DNA of 50,052 bases from Dipetalonema caudispina (GCA_013365325.1 JABVXV010000406.1:1-50052); one strand, 5' to 3'; positions 10,610 through 24,620 are shown, counted from the stretch's first letter. Numbers and translations: made by a program. Notes: generated from the letters alone by a model not told the origin.

Positions 10610-13600
10610 TTAACATAGGTACATTATACCAACATGTAACTGTTGGTCGTTATTGACATTTAACGATCCTGAACATTTCAAAAACTGATTTGAAATGTTC
10701 AACTGGAAACGAAATAGTACCGTAGGTATATCCATCTCTAAATTCATAATTTTGAATTTTCGAGTAAACCAAATCAACGGTACTGGTGCAATAGCAAATA
10801 AAACCATTAAACCAGCAATAATCAAAACCCATTCAGGATATGTTTGCGCATTTTGGTGCGTCTGGAAATGGAAAATATTAATGATTGAGAGAACAGATTT
10901 AATGATTGATTTGCAAATTGAAAACTGAAATAAAAAAATAAAGAGAACTAGGAAATTAACGAAATAAACGTTAAACTTGCTGTCTCAGAATTGTAGACGG
11001 AATATTTCGGTAAATCAATGAAAGATTTGGCAATGGAAGCAAAAAAGAGGATAAACATCAGGACTGGTGATATGAAACGCCATGTTATAGTCCAATAGCA
11101 AGAAACTGTTTCACCAGTCATATCGACTAAGTCTCTAGCAAAACTGAAATGATATTATCAATCGACTTCAAATGAGAAACCAATTCGTATTTGATCCTCT
11201 TCATATCAGCCAAATTAATTTTAATGCGAGTAAAATTAATACAATGCTGATTTCAGGAATCAACTCAAGAGGAAAAGCTAACTTTTGCCACCCGTAAACG
11301 TATATCACAGCCAAGACTTCGAAAAAAGCTACACCCATAAGGGCATAAGTGCCGGCGAAATGATCAAACAACATAACCCAGTACTGAAATTTGAAAGAGA
11401 GTGAAAAATCAGGCATTTCGAATTATTGATTTTGCTTGTTATTTAGCGATTCTGCTCTTCACTGGAGCATAAATGAATAAACAAGAAAATAATTAAGTAG
11501 GCTAGCCGCTATCACTAAGCAGTTTGGCGAAGTATTCAGAAAGTCATACCTGACCGGAATGTGTTGTGAAAACAAGACCAATACCACAAGCGATAGAACA
11601 TAAAATAGCCGTAAGAACGGGTTTTTTTAAATTAATAAGTTTGCTATCATTTAGTGATGTTATCACACCCTCCAAGGTACCAAACATTGAACCCATGCCA
11701 AGCATTAAAAGCATCAGGAAGAACATTACTGCCCAAAATGGTGGGAACGGAAATTGGTTTATTGCTTCTGTGAATACAACAAACGCTAAACCTGTCCCTT
11801 CGGCTGCCTGGAATTTCGGATAATTTCGCATGCACCAAAAAATTGGTAAACTCATAATGAAAGGAATACATAAAACAGTAACTCAAGAAAATAAGACGAT
11901 GATCACCTGTGAAATGATCTGTTTATAATTACAATGACCTGTCAAATTGGCTAGAAGAAAATATTCGGTATCTTGGAAATCGTGATACATCCACATTGCA
12001 TATTGTTCGACCGATATATTGCCCTGGATTTCATCAAAGTTGCTAAATTTATTTGGATATATGGCAAGAATATTGGCCATATCTCTGAAATACAAATATC
12101 ACACAGTATACAAATCCGGAAATATCCCTCAGTTTTTTCAGTCTTTTCTCTGTATCGTTCATATATTAAATTGTTTCAAAGCAATTGGAATGCGAAGTAT
12201 CTTCCGACCTTTTCGAATATCAACTTTTAAATTTCACTTTTTATCAAATCCTTTTAGCAGAAGCTGAAATAAGATTGTAATCACCGTTTTATACAACTGT
12301 TATAATTTTGTACACCCATGTAGCCAAGAACACAAAAAATAACAATAGCCATATAAAGTGAGGTGATCAGATTACAAAGAGAAAGCCAGAGAACATCTTT
12401 TTTGCAGTTGTTTTTCTCCGGATTGTAAGATCCAAATGCTATCAGTCCTGAAATTCCTTCTAGAAATTTTTTGATTGTTTCCTTCCAGAAATCCTTCAGC
12501 CAGCAAATCTTATTTCCGACAAAGAGCTTAGAAATAAAACGTTCAAGATCTTCATGCATTTCATAAAACTCCAAGCTTCTTCCATAAATGTGCTTTTGTT
12601 TTCTTTTCAGCTTATTTTTTGTGTAATAGAAAATTTTACCGCCAAAACCTAATCCCATGCTATAAAATATTTGCGTTGCCGCTTCCATCCAAACGTTTGG
12701 ATCCCATAAACGCTTCAGCTGAAATAATTTTTGAAAAATGATTCTTAGACTCATTTTCTCATCCTACGCTAACTTTATTAGCGCAATAACAAGAAAATTC
12801 CTGGATAAAAACAACTGCAAGACTAATTAGTTGATTTATTTAATAACATTATTTGTTTGAAATCTTCCATTTCACAGTTTAATTTGTTAATTAGTAGCTT
12901 TAAAAGAAATAAGACTTACATCAGGATTCATCATATACTTCAAACCCTCGGTTGCACCATCCAACATCAGTGACCTAATCAAGAATATGGTGGTAACAGC
13001 ATACGGAAAAGTAGCCGTAAGATACATAACCTGTAGACATGAAAATTTTCTAACGACTTGTTCTAAATTACAAATATCTGAAGCTTCGGAAAATCCTTAG
13101 ACGCTGAACTCGAAATGATAAATTATGAAATTTAACATGCCTTTCCACTGCTTTTGATGCCATGCATAACACACAGGTAGATTAACACCCAGGCTAGAAT
13201 AAGTGAAACTGTCATATGGGGAACGAAGCCGCCAAAATCACCTATTGACCTGGAATAAATAGAAAAAGTAGCTGCATTTTATAATCTCATTATATGATCT
13301 CAAATTATTCAAAGAAATAAATAATACAAGATTGCTCGTTTCAAATATTCTGTTTAATAATGATCGGAATTACGGAGTTTTTCCCAGAATTAAGTTGAGG
13401 CACTCAAAATTTCAGACAAGGTTTAAATCAAGAAATTGGAAAAAGCGATACTCTTTTCTTGCTTGCAAGTTCGCAAATCATGATGTTACAACAAAGGCTT
13501 ACTCGCTTGTGTCAATTGCTTCACGGCTCCAAAAATAACTTGTTGTGGAACTGGACATCCGACATTCTTTTACCACAGAACCATTTATTTCAGGGCAACT

Positions 13601-15217
13601 CTGTAATCCCACTGATATTATCACGTATTATTTGTTATCGCTACCGTGGGAGGTGAGAATTCGAAGAAGGAAAACATACGCTCCACGGTAAATTGATATC
13701 GAATGATCTGTACAAGTAATATATACACCACGTGATGATAACGTTATAATAAAGGGAGACAAGAAATGAAACAATCGCTGCCGACACTCCAACACCTTAA
13801 ATGAATAAATTCTTTACAAAAGAAAAGGTTACCAAGCAGTAACAAAATTCATTCTCGAGGAAAATCTTCAGATTTTAAATTCTAAAATCCCCTCAAAAAA
13901 TCATCATTCAATGACATTTAATACTGCCAGTCATGATATCATTGTTTGCTGACCACCGAAATAAGGATGAATTTCGTTCCAAACACCAACAGGTCCCAAT
14001 CGCAATTTCTGTCCAATGCCAAGCTCAACAAGAAACAATGGTGTTCCTTCGACAAACATCATTATACAGTAAGGTATTAAAAATGCGCCTGAAATCGATT
14101 TAGAAGTTCAAGCTTTCATAGTTTTTGCTAAATTTATATCTTATTTCTGTATTCATTTCACTTTTGCTTATAATTACTACCAATTGATTCAGTGTTGGGC
14201 TCATCATTTTCCTTTTATATGTACAATGGTGAAGTGAAATTTGTCATGTACTGATATTACTGACCGCCACCATTTTTTTGGCATAGATACGGAAATCGCC
14301 AAACATTTCCAAGACCAACAGCATAGGATATAACACCCATGAGAAATTGCATTTTATTGTCCCATCCTTCGCGATCATCGCTATTACTACTGTTGCTGTC
14401 GTTGATTGCTACTTGATGATATTCTTTTTCTTCCGTTACTCCATCTGTTTCACTTGATCTTAAATTTCTTGATGTGGAAATTGAAACAAGTGTGGGGAAA
14501 CGTTTCAAAATTCTATTCTGAGTCCGAATTCAAAGTCTGAACCTGTCTAGAAAATAAAAAAGAAAAGCAATCATTTACTTTAAAATTCGTTGAACTACAG
14601 GAAGAAAAAAATTCACAACAAAACATGTCAACAAATTGAAAATAAGAAGCTACTTTCTCCACTTCAATCTCATAAAAAAAATTTCGGGAAGTTCATAAAG
14701 TTTGCTTAAAATGCATAGTTAACAGTGCTTCATTATTAATTTTCCACGAATTTTCAGTTCTTTCCAACCAAATTCAATTAGTTAATTAATTATTAATTCG
14801 AATCACTCAAGCACTCAAACCCTTAAAAATAAGCTACTTTGAGAATCCTGTTTTGAATTAATTTCTCTATAAGTTAGTATTTATATAACTGTTCAACTGC
14901 AAACTGATTTATTTATTTGCTTTCGTTCAAATGACATTTCGGATCTTGTTAATTTAAGGCTTACTCGTGTTGATTTTAGTTCATAATAACTTTCAGTTGA
15001 AATTGCAACAAATCCATACATAAATTCCGATTCGTTCAAAGATTCTGAATTCTGTTTACTTTATAAATTTCTGCGATTACCTGCGTTCAAATGCGACAGA
15101 TCCAGCACTGAATGTAACTTTTGAACTTAATTTCGAATCGACAGAAATGTTAGATATTTTTCGTCTTTCCTCGATATTCGTCGATATGCGCGACAGATCG
15201 TTTTCTGTATGATTCAT
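10610..15217 (-). CDS. SLC6 family transporter, SLC6A15/SLC6A17 (B0AT2/NTT4)-like
   Basis: Fourteen minus-strand exons in compatible phase: 15217-15081, 14512-14265, 14088-13954, 13795-13680, 13600-13503, 13249-13141, 13030-12920, 12718-12640, 12447-12285, 12084-11907, 11807-11550, 11383-11283, 11143-10981 and 10861-10610, about 715 aa (vertebrate relatives about 730). Diagnostic motifs: [19 protein letters not shown] in TM1, [15 protein letters not shown] in TM3, a two-cysteine EL2 with an N-glycosylation site (NGS), [12 protein letters not shown] in TM5, MGLGFGG then [13 protein letters not shown] in TM6, a long EL4 with NIS and NLT sites, and [15 protein letters not shown] in TM10. The GLGFGG and long EL4 place it with the neutral amino-acid SLC6A15-20 group rather than the monoamine or GABA carriers. 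Sodium-coupled uptake of neutral amino acids is inferred. Least certain are exon 1, the weak exon 2 acceptor (AATAG) and the C-terminus, since a GTACTA donor inside the last exon could lead to another tail. Confidence 0.9.
10979..10980 (-). other. GC splice donor, SLC6 exon 13
   Basis: The exon ends SETand is followed by a GCAAGT donor. It must be in phase 0 to join [12 protein letters not shown] of the last exon. The competing GTTTAA is in phase 1 and would lead to an early stop. Confidence 0.75.
12448..12639 (-). other. Stop-free 192-nt intron inside SLC6 TM6
   Basis: GTAAAA donor and AATTTCAG acceptor flank 192 nt (64 codons) with no stop in the host frame, so the whole stretch 12754-12281 is a single open frame. 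Removing it restores the family motif [14 protein letters not shown]. Keeping it would put 64 mostly basic residues in the unwound part of TM6, where substrate binds. Confidence 0.8.
13139..13140 (-). other. GC splice donor, SLC6 exon 6
   Basis: The exon ends KSSGK and is followed by GCATGT. Only a phase-0 break here joins it to [10 protein letters not shown] of the next exon. The nearby GT (GTTAAA) would shift the frame. Confidence 0.75.
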
Positions 15218-15250
15218 TGGCAAGTACCCCAGCACTTTAAGCTACGACTT

Positions 15251-15262
15251 CTGAAATCGTAC
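15251..15262 (-). promoter_or_regulatory. Candidate trans-splice acceptor of the SLC6 gene
   Basis: Reading on the minus strand, GATTTCAG ends at 15251, 33 nt before the proposed ATG at 15217. It could be a spliced-leader site or a cis-acceptor for an untranslated exon. Confidence 0.4.
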
Positions 15263-18200
15263 GTTCCTTGCAAGCTTCAAAAACAGCTTATTTGTTAACT
15301 GTAATGTAAACAATTTTCCCTTACTTTATTTTGTTTTTGCAAAAGTCTATGTTGCAACATAAATAGCACTAGCAGAATGTTGGAAACAAATCATCTTAAG
15401 GGGGAGTGAAATATTGATTTCAAACTAATTCACATGGAAATTTTCCATTTGTGTGAAATTCGATATTCAGGCAACATCATAATATGAATGTATTCAGTTA
15501 TGCATTAATCATCAGACAGAAATTTGCATGATTTTTGTAATGAATTAACAAAAATGTTTGAATGCAATGATTCGAATCAGCTTGTTTTAACATGGTATAG
15601 ATTTTGGAATATGATATATTCCATGAACTTTTTCTAATTTAATAAATCCAAGATTGGCAGATTGAAAGAATAAAGAATACGATGCTATACAACATTTGCG
15701 AACCGGAAAAGAGCTGGAATGATGAGATATTCCGGAAGAAACACTTATGTGGAGAAAACCATGAAATAAATATGAACGTAAGATTGCAAATACTGGAGAA
15801 TTTTTCATGTTAATAATACAGGTGCTGATGGGGGATTGATAGATATCATATGAATAGTACTGAACTCTGACCTTCTCCACAGAAGTAATCCCTTCAGCAA
15901 TTTTGTTATACTGCTGAAATGGAAACTCTTAACAAGGGTGGATTTTTTTATATTCTTTACTAAAGGGAGAATTTAATAAAATTTTCGCGACAAATGAGCA
16001 ATGACTACTCAGTTAATGAAAACTTTATTTGTGAGTATTTTTATTGCGATATATTTCTTATTTTTATAATGTAAAATTTAGTTCAAAGTGATATATATTC
16101 GAAGGAATTTAAGAAAACGAAAGGGTCTGTTTTTTTTGCAAATTAAATGAAATTTCATCCTTTTTCTTATCTCAGAGATAATATGTTTATAGCTATTTCA
16201 AAGAGATCTTTCCATTTCCAAAGAAGCAAAAACCAGGTAATTAGGATTATTTTCTTCGAACTAAAATTACTGTGCTTTGACAGTAGATGTTACTGAATGT
16301 TTTATAACCTAACTAATATATCTCATTTACCTCCTCCCCTTCTTCCTCACTTCTTGTTTTTCTTATATAACTAAGCTTTTTCTTGGCTACTTACGTCCTT
16401 TCCTTTTCTAAAAATAATAAAAGCTAAACGAACAAACAGGAATGCAAGCAAATAATTAATGGACAGCTAGTTATATAACTTCAAAAAAAGGAAGGCCTCA
16501 GTAAAAATCTAAATGTAAATCCATTAAAACGATGCTATGATAAATTTAAACCCTTTCTCATCCTCGCCCACCCAAAAAAAGACTTTCCACTTCCAATTCT
16601 TTACTTCTTGCTTGAGATAACCTTTTATGATAATGAATTTTCGGTGGATAATTTTGCATTTGAGAATGAAACAAAAAAAAAAAGAAGCGAAATGAAATGT
16701 TTGCAGTAAATCTTAATAAATATTTCTGTTAATTTTCAATCTTTTAGTTATTATTTAAACAAGTTTGGAGTTAATTTCTGTTATTATCATCTTCTTAGTG
16801 AATAACTTAGTATGTGTTTTCTTTTTTGATTTTGCAATCAGTAAGTTTAGCTTTCACTGAAAAATTGGAAAATTCCCTTCATAACTTTATGCTTAACATG
16901 AAATTGAAAACTAAAATAAAACTTCGATTGACCAATATAAAAATCATGCACACTAAATAACCTTAATTAGTCTAATTTGCAGAAAGTAAACTAGACTAAA
17001 CATTACAAATACTTGGACAAACATTTAGCACAATTTGTAAGACTTCAACGAAACCATTTGTTGATTATAACTAAGGAATTTTTTCCTATTCTTTACGCGA
17101 ATTTATTATTTGGTAACTTTTCAATTAATATTTCAAAAGAACAAACTAATCGGAAACTTAAGAGAATAAATTATTAGCTCAGAGCAAGCCTTTGCTATCA
17201 ACCTCGATGAAAATGCTCGCACAAAAACACTTCGGTATTGGTTAGGGAGGTGCGTGATACGACAGTAAAACAGTAATTTATAGTAAACGAAAAATTACTG
17301 GCTTAAGAAATTCCGAAGTTTTTGTAATAAGAAAAAACTGCTGGGCAAATACATTCCAAAACTTTAAATTCGATATTTTTAAAAGCAAAAAATTCATTTG
17401 GATACTTCTAATTTAAGGCATAATTTTTAAACAAAATGATTTTTCAAGCATTCAATAGTCTATTTGCTAAGAAAAACTTCAATTACATATATTTTACGAA
17501 AGTTTATTGGGAAATTTTGATCTTTCAAATGACTTGAAATTAATATTTCAATGTCGTCTGCTTCTTTTTTTTGGGAATAAAAAAGGCTATGAATAAAATT
17601 GTCAATAAATTATGCAAAGTTACGATACCTGGAAGAGCATTCTTAAAATGACTTACAGTGTTGTGAAAATGAAATAAAATAGAATAAAATTATAATTCAG
17701 GAAATTTTCATCCTGTCCACTTCCATTCTGAAATATAAAAAACGTGATAGGTAAACGAATAAAAGAAGTAATAATGATGTCATTTCGTTATTACTTCAGC
17801 TCAGTATGTTTTTAAAAAAACCAAATATATGGAAAAGGTGGATGCATTGAAAATAAGATAACCAATTATTTCCATGACTGTAACAAATGTTTCTTTTTTC
17901 CTTTTTTTTGGAGTAAGAGAAAGTTGACTAATGTTGCTGATAAATAATGCCTCCTACTGTTTAATCCCTTTTCTTCACTAGATATTTAAATCAGTCACTT
18001 CTTCAAAAGTATTTAAGACTACGACACTGAGACTATTTCAAGGTCAAACTTTCTTTTTTCTCCTTTTTAATCTCACGAGATAGATCCTCATTTTTCCAAA
18101 TAAAACTATTCCTTCGCAAAATGTTGCAATTTGCATATTATTGATTTAGACAAAAGTATAATCTAAGGTATTGCTAGTTTGCTTTCACTATATCAATTTG

Positions 18201-20584
18201 ATCAAATAGTAATTAACTATAAGTTAGAGTTAATTGATAATAGCTAAGTGAAATGAAAAGTTAAGTGAGAGTTAAGTTCAGAATTTAATTTTCAAATAGG
18301 TGTGGGAATAAAGCAGATGGTAATGTTTGGATAAACAAAACAAAGAATAGGTTTGGAATGAGAAAAATGACGGGTATTTGAAAAGTTTCTAACCTCTAAC
18401 CAAAACTTTAAAACATTAATTAGAAATTGGTGGATGAAAGTGTCAATGAAATACTCGAAATTAGACACAAGCATTGCATCGACTTATTCTTATATCGTAT
18501 TTTCAACATATCACTTCACAGAAATATGTTATTAAAAGCTGAAAAATAAGAGTTCTTATTTCGTTCATTTTCTTAAATTTGGAATGATGAGCTTTTTGAG
18601 ACGTTGTCTTTTGCTTATGGCATTTCTGTTCGAAACATTTCCGGATGTTTGTAAAAGAAATGCAGGAAAAAAGTAGATGCTTTCTAGTGCCAACAAGCAC
18701 TTATTATTATTCTTCTGGCCTGAAAATGATTTGAGGGAAGGAAAAATGTGAGTCGGTATGAAAGAAGGAGAGGATAGAGACTGAACAAAATAATTTATAA
18801 TGGGAAAAGAGGAAGGGAAAGCGGATTTGATTAGGTGGGAAAAAACGGATTTGATTAAGCAAAACAGGGTTTTCTAAGTGCAATAAACAATTATTTCTTC
18901 AAATTCAATCCATAATTTATGAAATTTAAGAAGCTTTTTGGAGCAAATTCGTAGAAAATTTTGGAAAGAGTTGGGTTAATGAGATAATTGGTTAACAATG
19001 CAACATACGAGCGGATCATAAACTTCAGGTATATGAGTGCGACAAATGGTATTTCATAGGTCATACTCATTTTAGATGCTCTTCAAGCTCAAAGATTATA
19101 ATTTGTTGCCTAAAGAAGTAACGACTTCCTTGATTTGTTAAGATTTCAGCTCAATTTGTTCGCATTCTTGGCATTTTGTCATTCACCCTGAACATGGGTT
19201 ACTTCCAGGAAAATCGAAACATTTCAAAAATCGATAATTTTTACTTATAAATTGATAAACATATAACGAAGACATACATGTGATGAATATTATTGGAATA
19301 AGTTGAAGTGAAAAAGTTCACTTGCTATTTAATTTCATTTTTTACTGGTACGACTAGTTTAAAATGCGCATTCTGTTTGTATAACCGAAAGGCAATCAAT
19401 AAATTCAACGCAGGAAATCGTTGTGATAACGAAATACTTTGTACGTTTAAATTTCAAAAATGACTAACTTCAGTGCAGAGTACTTATGAGTTTCAATGAA
19501 ATAATTGCTGGCATATAAGTAGGGATAGTGTCGTAAATTACATATGCAAAAGTTTTCAAAATAGGCTGCACAAATTGAATCCGATCAACGTTTGATATAA
19601 TAATGAAATTTCAAATAAATTTTTTTTAGGTTGAAAAAATAGTTGAATGAACAAATAATATGAGTGTCATATATAAGCCCCCGCTTAGATTGTAGATTCA
19701 ATTATTTACTAAAAATGAATGCAGTCCTATTTGGCTGTCTGTTGTTTTGCTACATATTTAAATCTTCGCCATCAACATTTTATGATTAAATCTTAATTGT
19801 TTTAAAACCATATGACATGTACAAAAAAAGAAAATTCGAAAAGTTGGTTTATTCATTTTTAATTGGAAAAGTTGAAATTAGGATTCTTTCTATGAATGCA
19901 ACCTGTGCCATATCACAATTGTTTTTCATTTCTTATGTTATTAAGACCATCAAAGTCGCCACGACTGGATGATTGCCTGTGTGATAAAAAATAAAGTAAA
20001 GAAGCAATTTGAAGAAGAAAGCAAGAGTGATGATGTATTTAGCTGACGAATGATTTCAAACCGAAAATATGATTGAAATAGAGTGGATAATCCATACATC
20101 CTTTCATCATGCAAGCTTATCAATAATCACTAATGTATGTGAGAGTACGAGTCACAGCAAATCCTTTGAATGATCAGTTAGTTATGTGATAAATTGCCAG
20201 AAGATGAATTTCTTGGATACCATGTAGAACATGTTATAAATTATTCGCCATTACCAACCATTTTTTTTTCCCCTTTTCCATTTGGAAATTAAAAAAAGAG
20301 AGGAAGTTGCTGTTTCATTGCAATTTTGTTATTTTCAAATTTCTATAAATCATTCCTTAATGAAAAAGCAAATTTTAGAATTGTTTTTAAGGGAAAAATT
20401 TCCTCAACTATTTGTTTTATCAAATAAATAGAATGACTATTTCTATGATAAGACAGTGATAAAAAATCGTAAGATTTGCACAGCGGCTGTAATGCAATAA
20501 TGACTGATGAACAATAAAAAAGTTTGTAACGGATCAATGGATGAAGCTGATGTCAGTGAGTGCTCTCTTCGGGGAGTTGTAGGT

Positions 20585-20681
20585 GGTTTAAGGCCTGGTT
20601 ATGTGTGCTCTAAATTGTTGTTTTCGCTCGTAGCGTTCAAACTAATAGGCAAAGAAGAGAGGGTGAATGGGTTTAAGGCCT
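20585..20681. repeat. Pair of 12-bp direct repeats
   Basis: GGTTTAAGGCCT occurs at 20585-20596 and 20670-20681, 85 bp apart, in a block richer in G+C than its surroundings. Its meaning is unknown. It may be part of an eroded dispersed repeat. Confidence 0.4.
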
Positions 20682-21684
20682 AACAACATATGTGTTTTAC
20701 CCTTCCATCAGAATAGGGACAATGGTACAGAATGTTAGATAAGGAAAAAACTTGGAAAGAAGTGAAGGAACTGTTTGGAAGATTCTTTCTCTTTTGGCCA
20801 GAACGCTTTTTTCTGGCTAAAAGAGGAGTAGGAGAAAGAAACCCGGATGATTCGGATGGGTAGTAATAAAAATTCGTAGATTTTCTTTAATACTAGACAT
20901 CAAATGGCTCTGAAGACTTTTAGGACAATTTCAGGATGGAGAATGAGTAACGCAGTAAAGAAGATCGGTTAATGTCAGGAATTTAATGACTTACTGCCAA
21001 ATAGTTTTTTAAAAAGGAAGATAAGAGTTGAAGGGTGAAAACTATCTGCTAAATTGCTTCATGATGATCTATAGCAACTAGCCATTTAGAACGAGTGCTT
21101 CAACCGTTTTTCAGGGCCTTTTAGGCAGAACAGCTACATTCGAAGCATTAAACTTTAAGGAATTTCTCACTAGATTATTTATTTTACTTAAGGTAGAAAA
21201 TAAGATTGCACACACATAAACACATATAAGATGACAATTTTATTGTTTTCTGAATCTGAACTAAATGATTGCTCAAAAACATTAATTAACTCTAGTCCAA
21301 AATTTATTTTCAACAAACTGTCATTTAGATCTAACCATCACACTACGCTCAGCATTGCAGCTTATGGGATAATGATTTACGAAAAATGTTCAAAACCTGA
21401 TTCATTAAATTCGATTAATTTTTTCTTTGCCGGAAGTCTTTCATAGTTTGTTTGTTCAGTTATATATATAAATTCAAGTTTCCTGCTTAATTTATTTTAT
21501 TTATTTAAGTCTTGTTAATTTTGATGAAGTTTTAAATTTCTAAAAATCGATGGGTTTTTCCACTACAATGATGTGTTGAATGTGTTGAAACATTTTGATC
21601 AGAGATATGGGTAGTATTATCCAGGTCGAGGACGATCTTCACTTCAAACCACTGGCTGAATCGGCGACATCAATAGTCGATCTA

Positions 21685-21733
21685 CGTTTAGAATGAACTA
21701 CTTTGTGTGCAACAAAGTAGTACATTCTAAACG
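21685..21733. repeat. Near-perfect inverted repeat (hairpin)
   Basis: Arms 21685-21705 and 21713-21733 (21 nt each) are complementary with one mismatch, around a 7-nt loop (TGTGCAA). The left arm begins CGTTTAGAATG and the right arm ends CATTCTAAACG. A weaker outer pair, CAGAGATA..GGGT near 21600 and ACCC..TATCTCTG near 21746-21759, frames it, giving a possible element of about 160 bp. A palindromic non-autonomous transposon or a structured RNA are both possible. Confidence 0.7.
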
Positions 21734-24620
21734 ACCATGCACAACACCCACTATCTCTGGTTATTTTTCACTTCATAATTTTCATTCCAATCATTTGCAA
21801 ACTTAATTAATTCTTTCAAATTTCAACATACAAACTGCTAAAAAAGATTTGTTTCTGTTTCTGAGAGAATCATTGTTTCCAGCACTTTTTCACTTTCGCT
21901 TTTTTCTGGCGAAAAAAAAGTTTCGTTTTAGGGAATTAAAGAAAGAAAAATAACTCAACGATGAAAAAATTTTGCTAAATTCATGGAGAAACATTTAGAC
22001 TCTTTAGCTTTCGATTTACTGTAACATTTGAACTTGCTGCATTTTTCTGGCCATTGTTCTTGTTTCCAATTTCATGTTTTGTGATTTCCAGAAGTCTGAT
22101 GTTATTCTCACTTTTCGTTGTGTATTTCACAAAATTTTGCAAATTCAATTTGCATTTCAAATTTCGTTGTCATTATCACCACATCTCATTGGGCGGTAGC
22201 TAGATTAAATCTTTTGCTATTCTCATTCTTGTTTCCCAAGCTGTATTTACCCACTTTACCAATTTTTGTTTTCGTGATAACATTGTATCGTTAATTTCTT
22301 AGAGATGACTGGGAATTCTACCATCCGCTACGAAATGGTTGCTTTTCTTTTTTTGTTGATTTCATCATTGTATGCCGTTTGTGGTATTTTTCCGACAAAG
22401 GAATCTTGAAAAATGAATCTGAAGGAAGGAATCTGGAGCCAAGTGGAATTGTTACTTTTAAAATTCGTTGAATCACAGGAAAAAAATTCATAAAAAAACA
22501 TGTCGACAAATTGAAAATAGGAAGCTATTTCTCCCACTTCGTCATTTTAAAAAAGTACATCGTAAAAAAGTGGCACCACTTTATCGATCCATTTTGCCCG
22601 TTTGCAAGGTGGCATGAAATGGAATGCGGCAAACAATGCAGCTGAGCAGCCGGAATAAATACCGAAATATTCCACAATTCACTGCTAAAGATCCTGATGA
22701 ATATTATTACTCGTCACAAAGATGTTAGAATTTAAAGATTTCGTATCCGAGAGATGTCCACTATTATCCGACTTTTTCGCTTGTGTGTTTAAGTTACTCA
22801 AAATTTGCCTTTTTTTTTATTTTTAATTATCGAATATGTAACTCATTTGTCGTATGCTCAAAATAGCTCGCTTTTGTAAAGATATATCCAAATTGAATTA
22901 ACTTATATCTGAAATCAAATAGAAACTTGTGTAATCAATCAAATATTTGTCATGTTTTAGTACCATAAAAGTGGCAAATTAATTTTTTTTCCCGCGTTAT
23001 ATGCTGCATTTTACACTTTGTTCATTCCTTCTCTCTCAAATCCGACGAAGAGTAGTTTTGGGTAATTATTCGGCACATTCTGATAATATCCTACCATACA
23101 ATTAATATTATCCCTTTGCATGGTAGATTAGAAATAGAAAATGATCGATTTCTTGAATCTTTGTTGCATCTCTCGGGAGCTTACAAATAGAAACCTTAGA
23201 ATAATGCATTGAAAGTTTTAGGAAATCAATCATTGTGTTGACTGATTTATGAGGTTTCATTATCAGAAATGAGCTCATTTATCATTTTTCGCTGATGAAA
23301 TAGAAGCGTTCGGTTTTAATTTATTTTGATGAATTGCAGTGAACAGTTAATCGTTAACAACTCATCGTAATAGCTACAGACATACACAGTTCGTTCAATT
23401 TTCTGTCATTGCTATTGGTAAGATTACTACGATACGCTCAGATCGGTGTCCATGCAACTACTTCGATATACCAAAGACCTAAAATCAACAAACCTATTCT
23501 ATTTTACTCATTAGTAAGGTGACATCCCACATCATCATCGGTACATCTATCAGTGTTATTATTATTAACCGTTGTTATATTCATTGTCACAACAACACTA
23601 AAATCTCAGTCATTATTACGAAAGATGACCACTTATAAATGTTTTCTTATTTTTTCGCATTCCTATTATGGTCTAATGAAATCTCGTGAATAACCGAGGT
23701 AAATTCGGAATTCTGTTAGTTACAAAACAATTTGAGCTAATGTTTCTTGAAATGAAAGGGATATTACTCTTTTTAGCTAACTTGTAAGAGTTTAATTTGT
23801 ATTAATTTTGCCACAGTTTCATGATCTTTGTATCGATTTACTCCTTCCAGGAAACCTCCAATCCAGAAGGGCCCATTTATATTTGCTTTTGTACAATCGA
23901 AGTTCTTTCCTTCAGTTTTTTCAAAATAAAAGAAAACGGTCAATTTTAACTTATCTCTATGCTTCTTCATTTATCATACTAACAAAGCTATCAATTCATA
24001 ATTTTTTATTGCCGTAATTATTTTTGATAATTGATTTAATAAAAATCGTTGAAATACTTTCGCAATGTATTCAAACCATTGTTCCATTTATGAAAGAGAT
24101 TTTCGACTGTTAGAATTTTATTTAAAAATTTTTCATTACATCCCACGGTGATTTTTATATATATCTTTTATGCTGACATCTACCAGTGTTAAAAATAGAT
24201 CTTTAGTCCATTTAGATTTTAGGATGACTACGGTCACTTATAACTCTTTTAGTGCTTCAAAAGTGGAAATTACTGGATTATTCACATTTCAGAGAACCGT
24301 TAGCTTCATTGACCGGGCGGTTTGAATATTTGCAATTGAAGCAAGCTACCGAATACTGATCGCATATTTGCTATTCTGTTTGTTAATTTAGGTCCCATCT
24401 TTTTTATTAGCATCGATTCGTAGAGTGTCATGCATTTTCTGGTGCACTTTATCCATTCCGGTCCGCTCGAAATACCCGGAAAACTGACTTTTTCTGCGTT
24501 TATGTACTAAGTTTGACAGGAAGAAAGTTCCGGTCTTGATCAAGTTGGTGATTTTCGTCGATGTTACAACAATATTTGTTTTCGTAGCAGCTGTGTGACA
24601 CGATCATTACGTTCTCGCTT

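Noticed and set aside
11566..11823. Plus-strand ORF across the SLC6 gene
   Set aside because: Antisense shadow of the TM10-TM11 exon, which has clear family motifs on the minus strand.
15587..15880. 97-codon minus-strand ORF upstream of the SLC6 gene
   Set aside because: No domain, mixed low-complexity composition and no matching splice context.
21685..21733. Hairpin as a classical microRNA precursor
   Set aside because: A 7-nt loop on a 21-bp stem is shorter than normal animal precursors, and no known microRNA seed was recognised.
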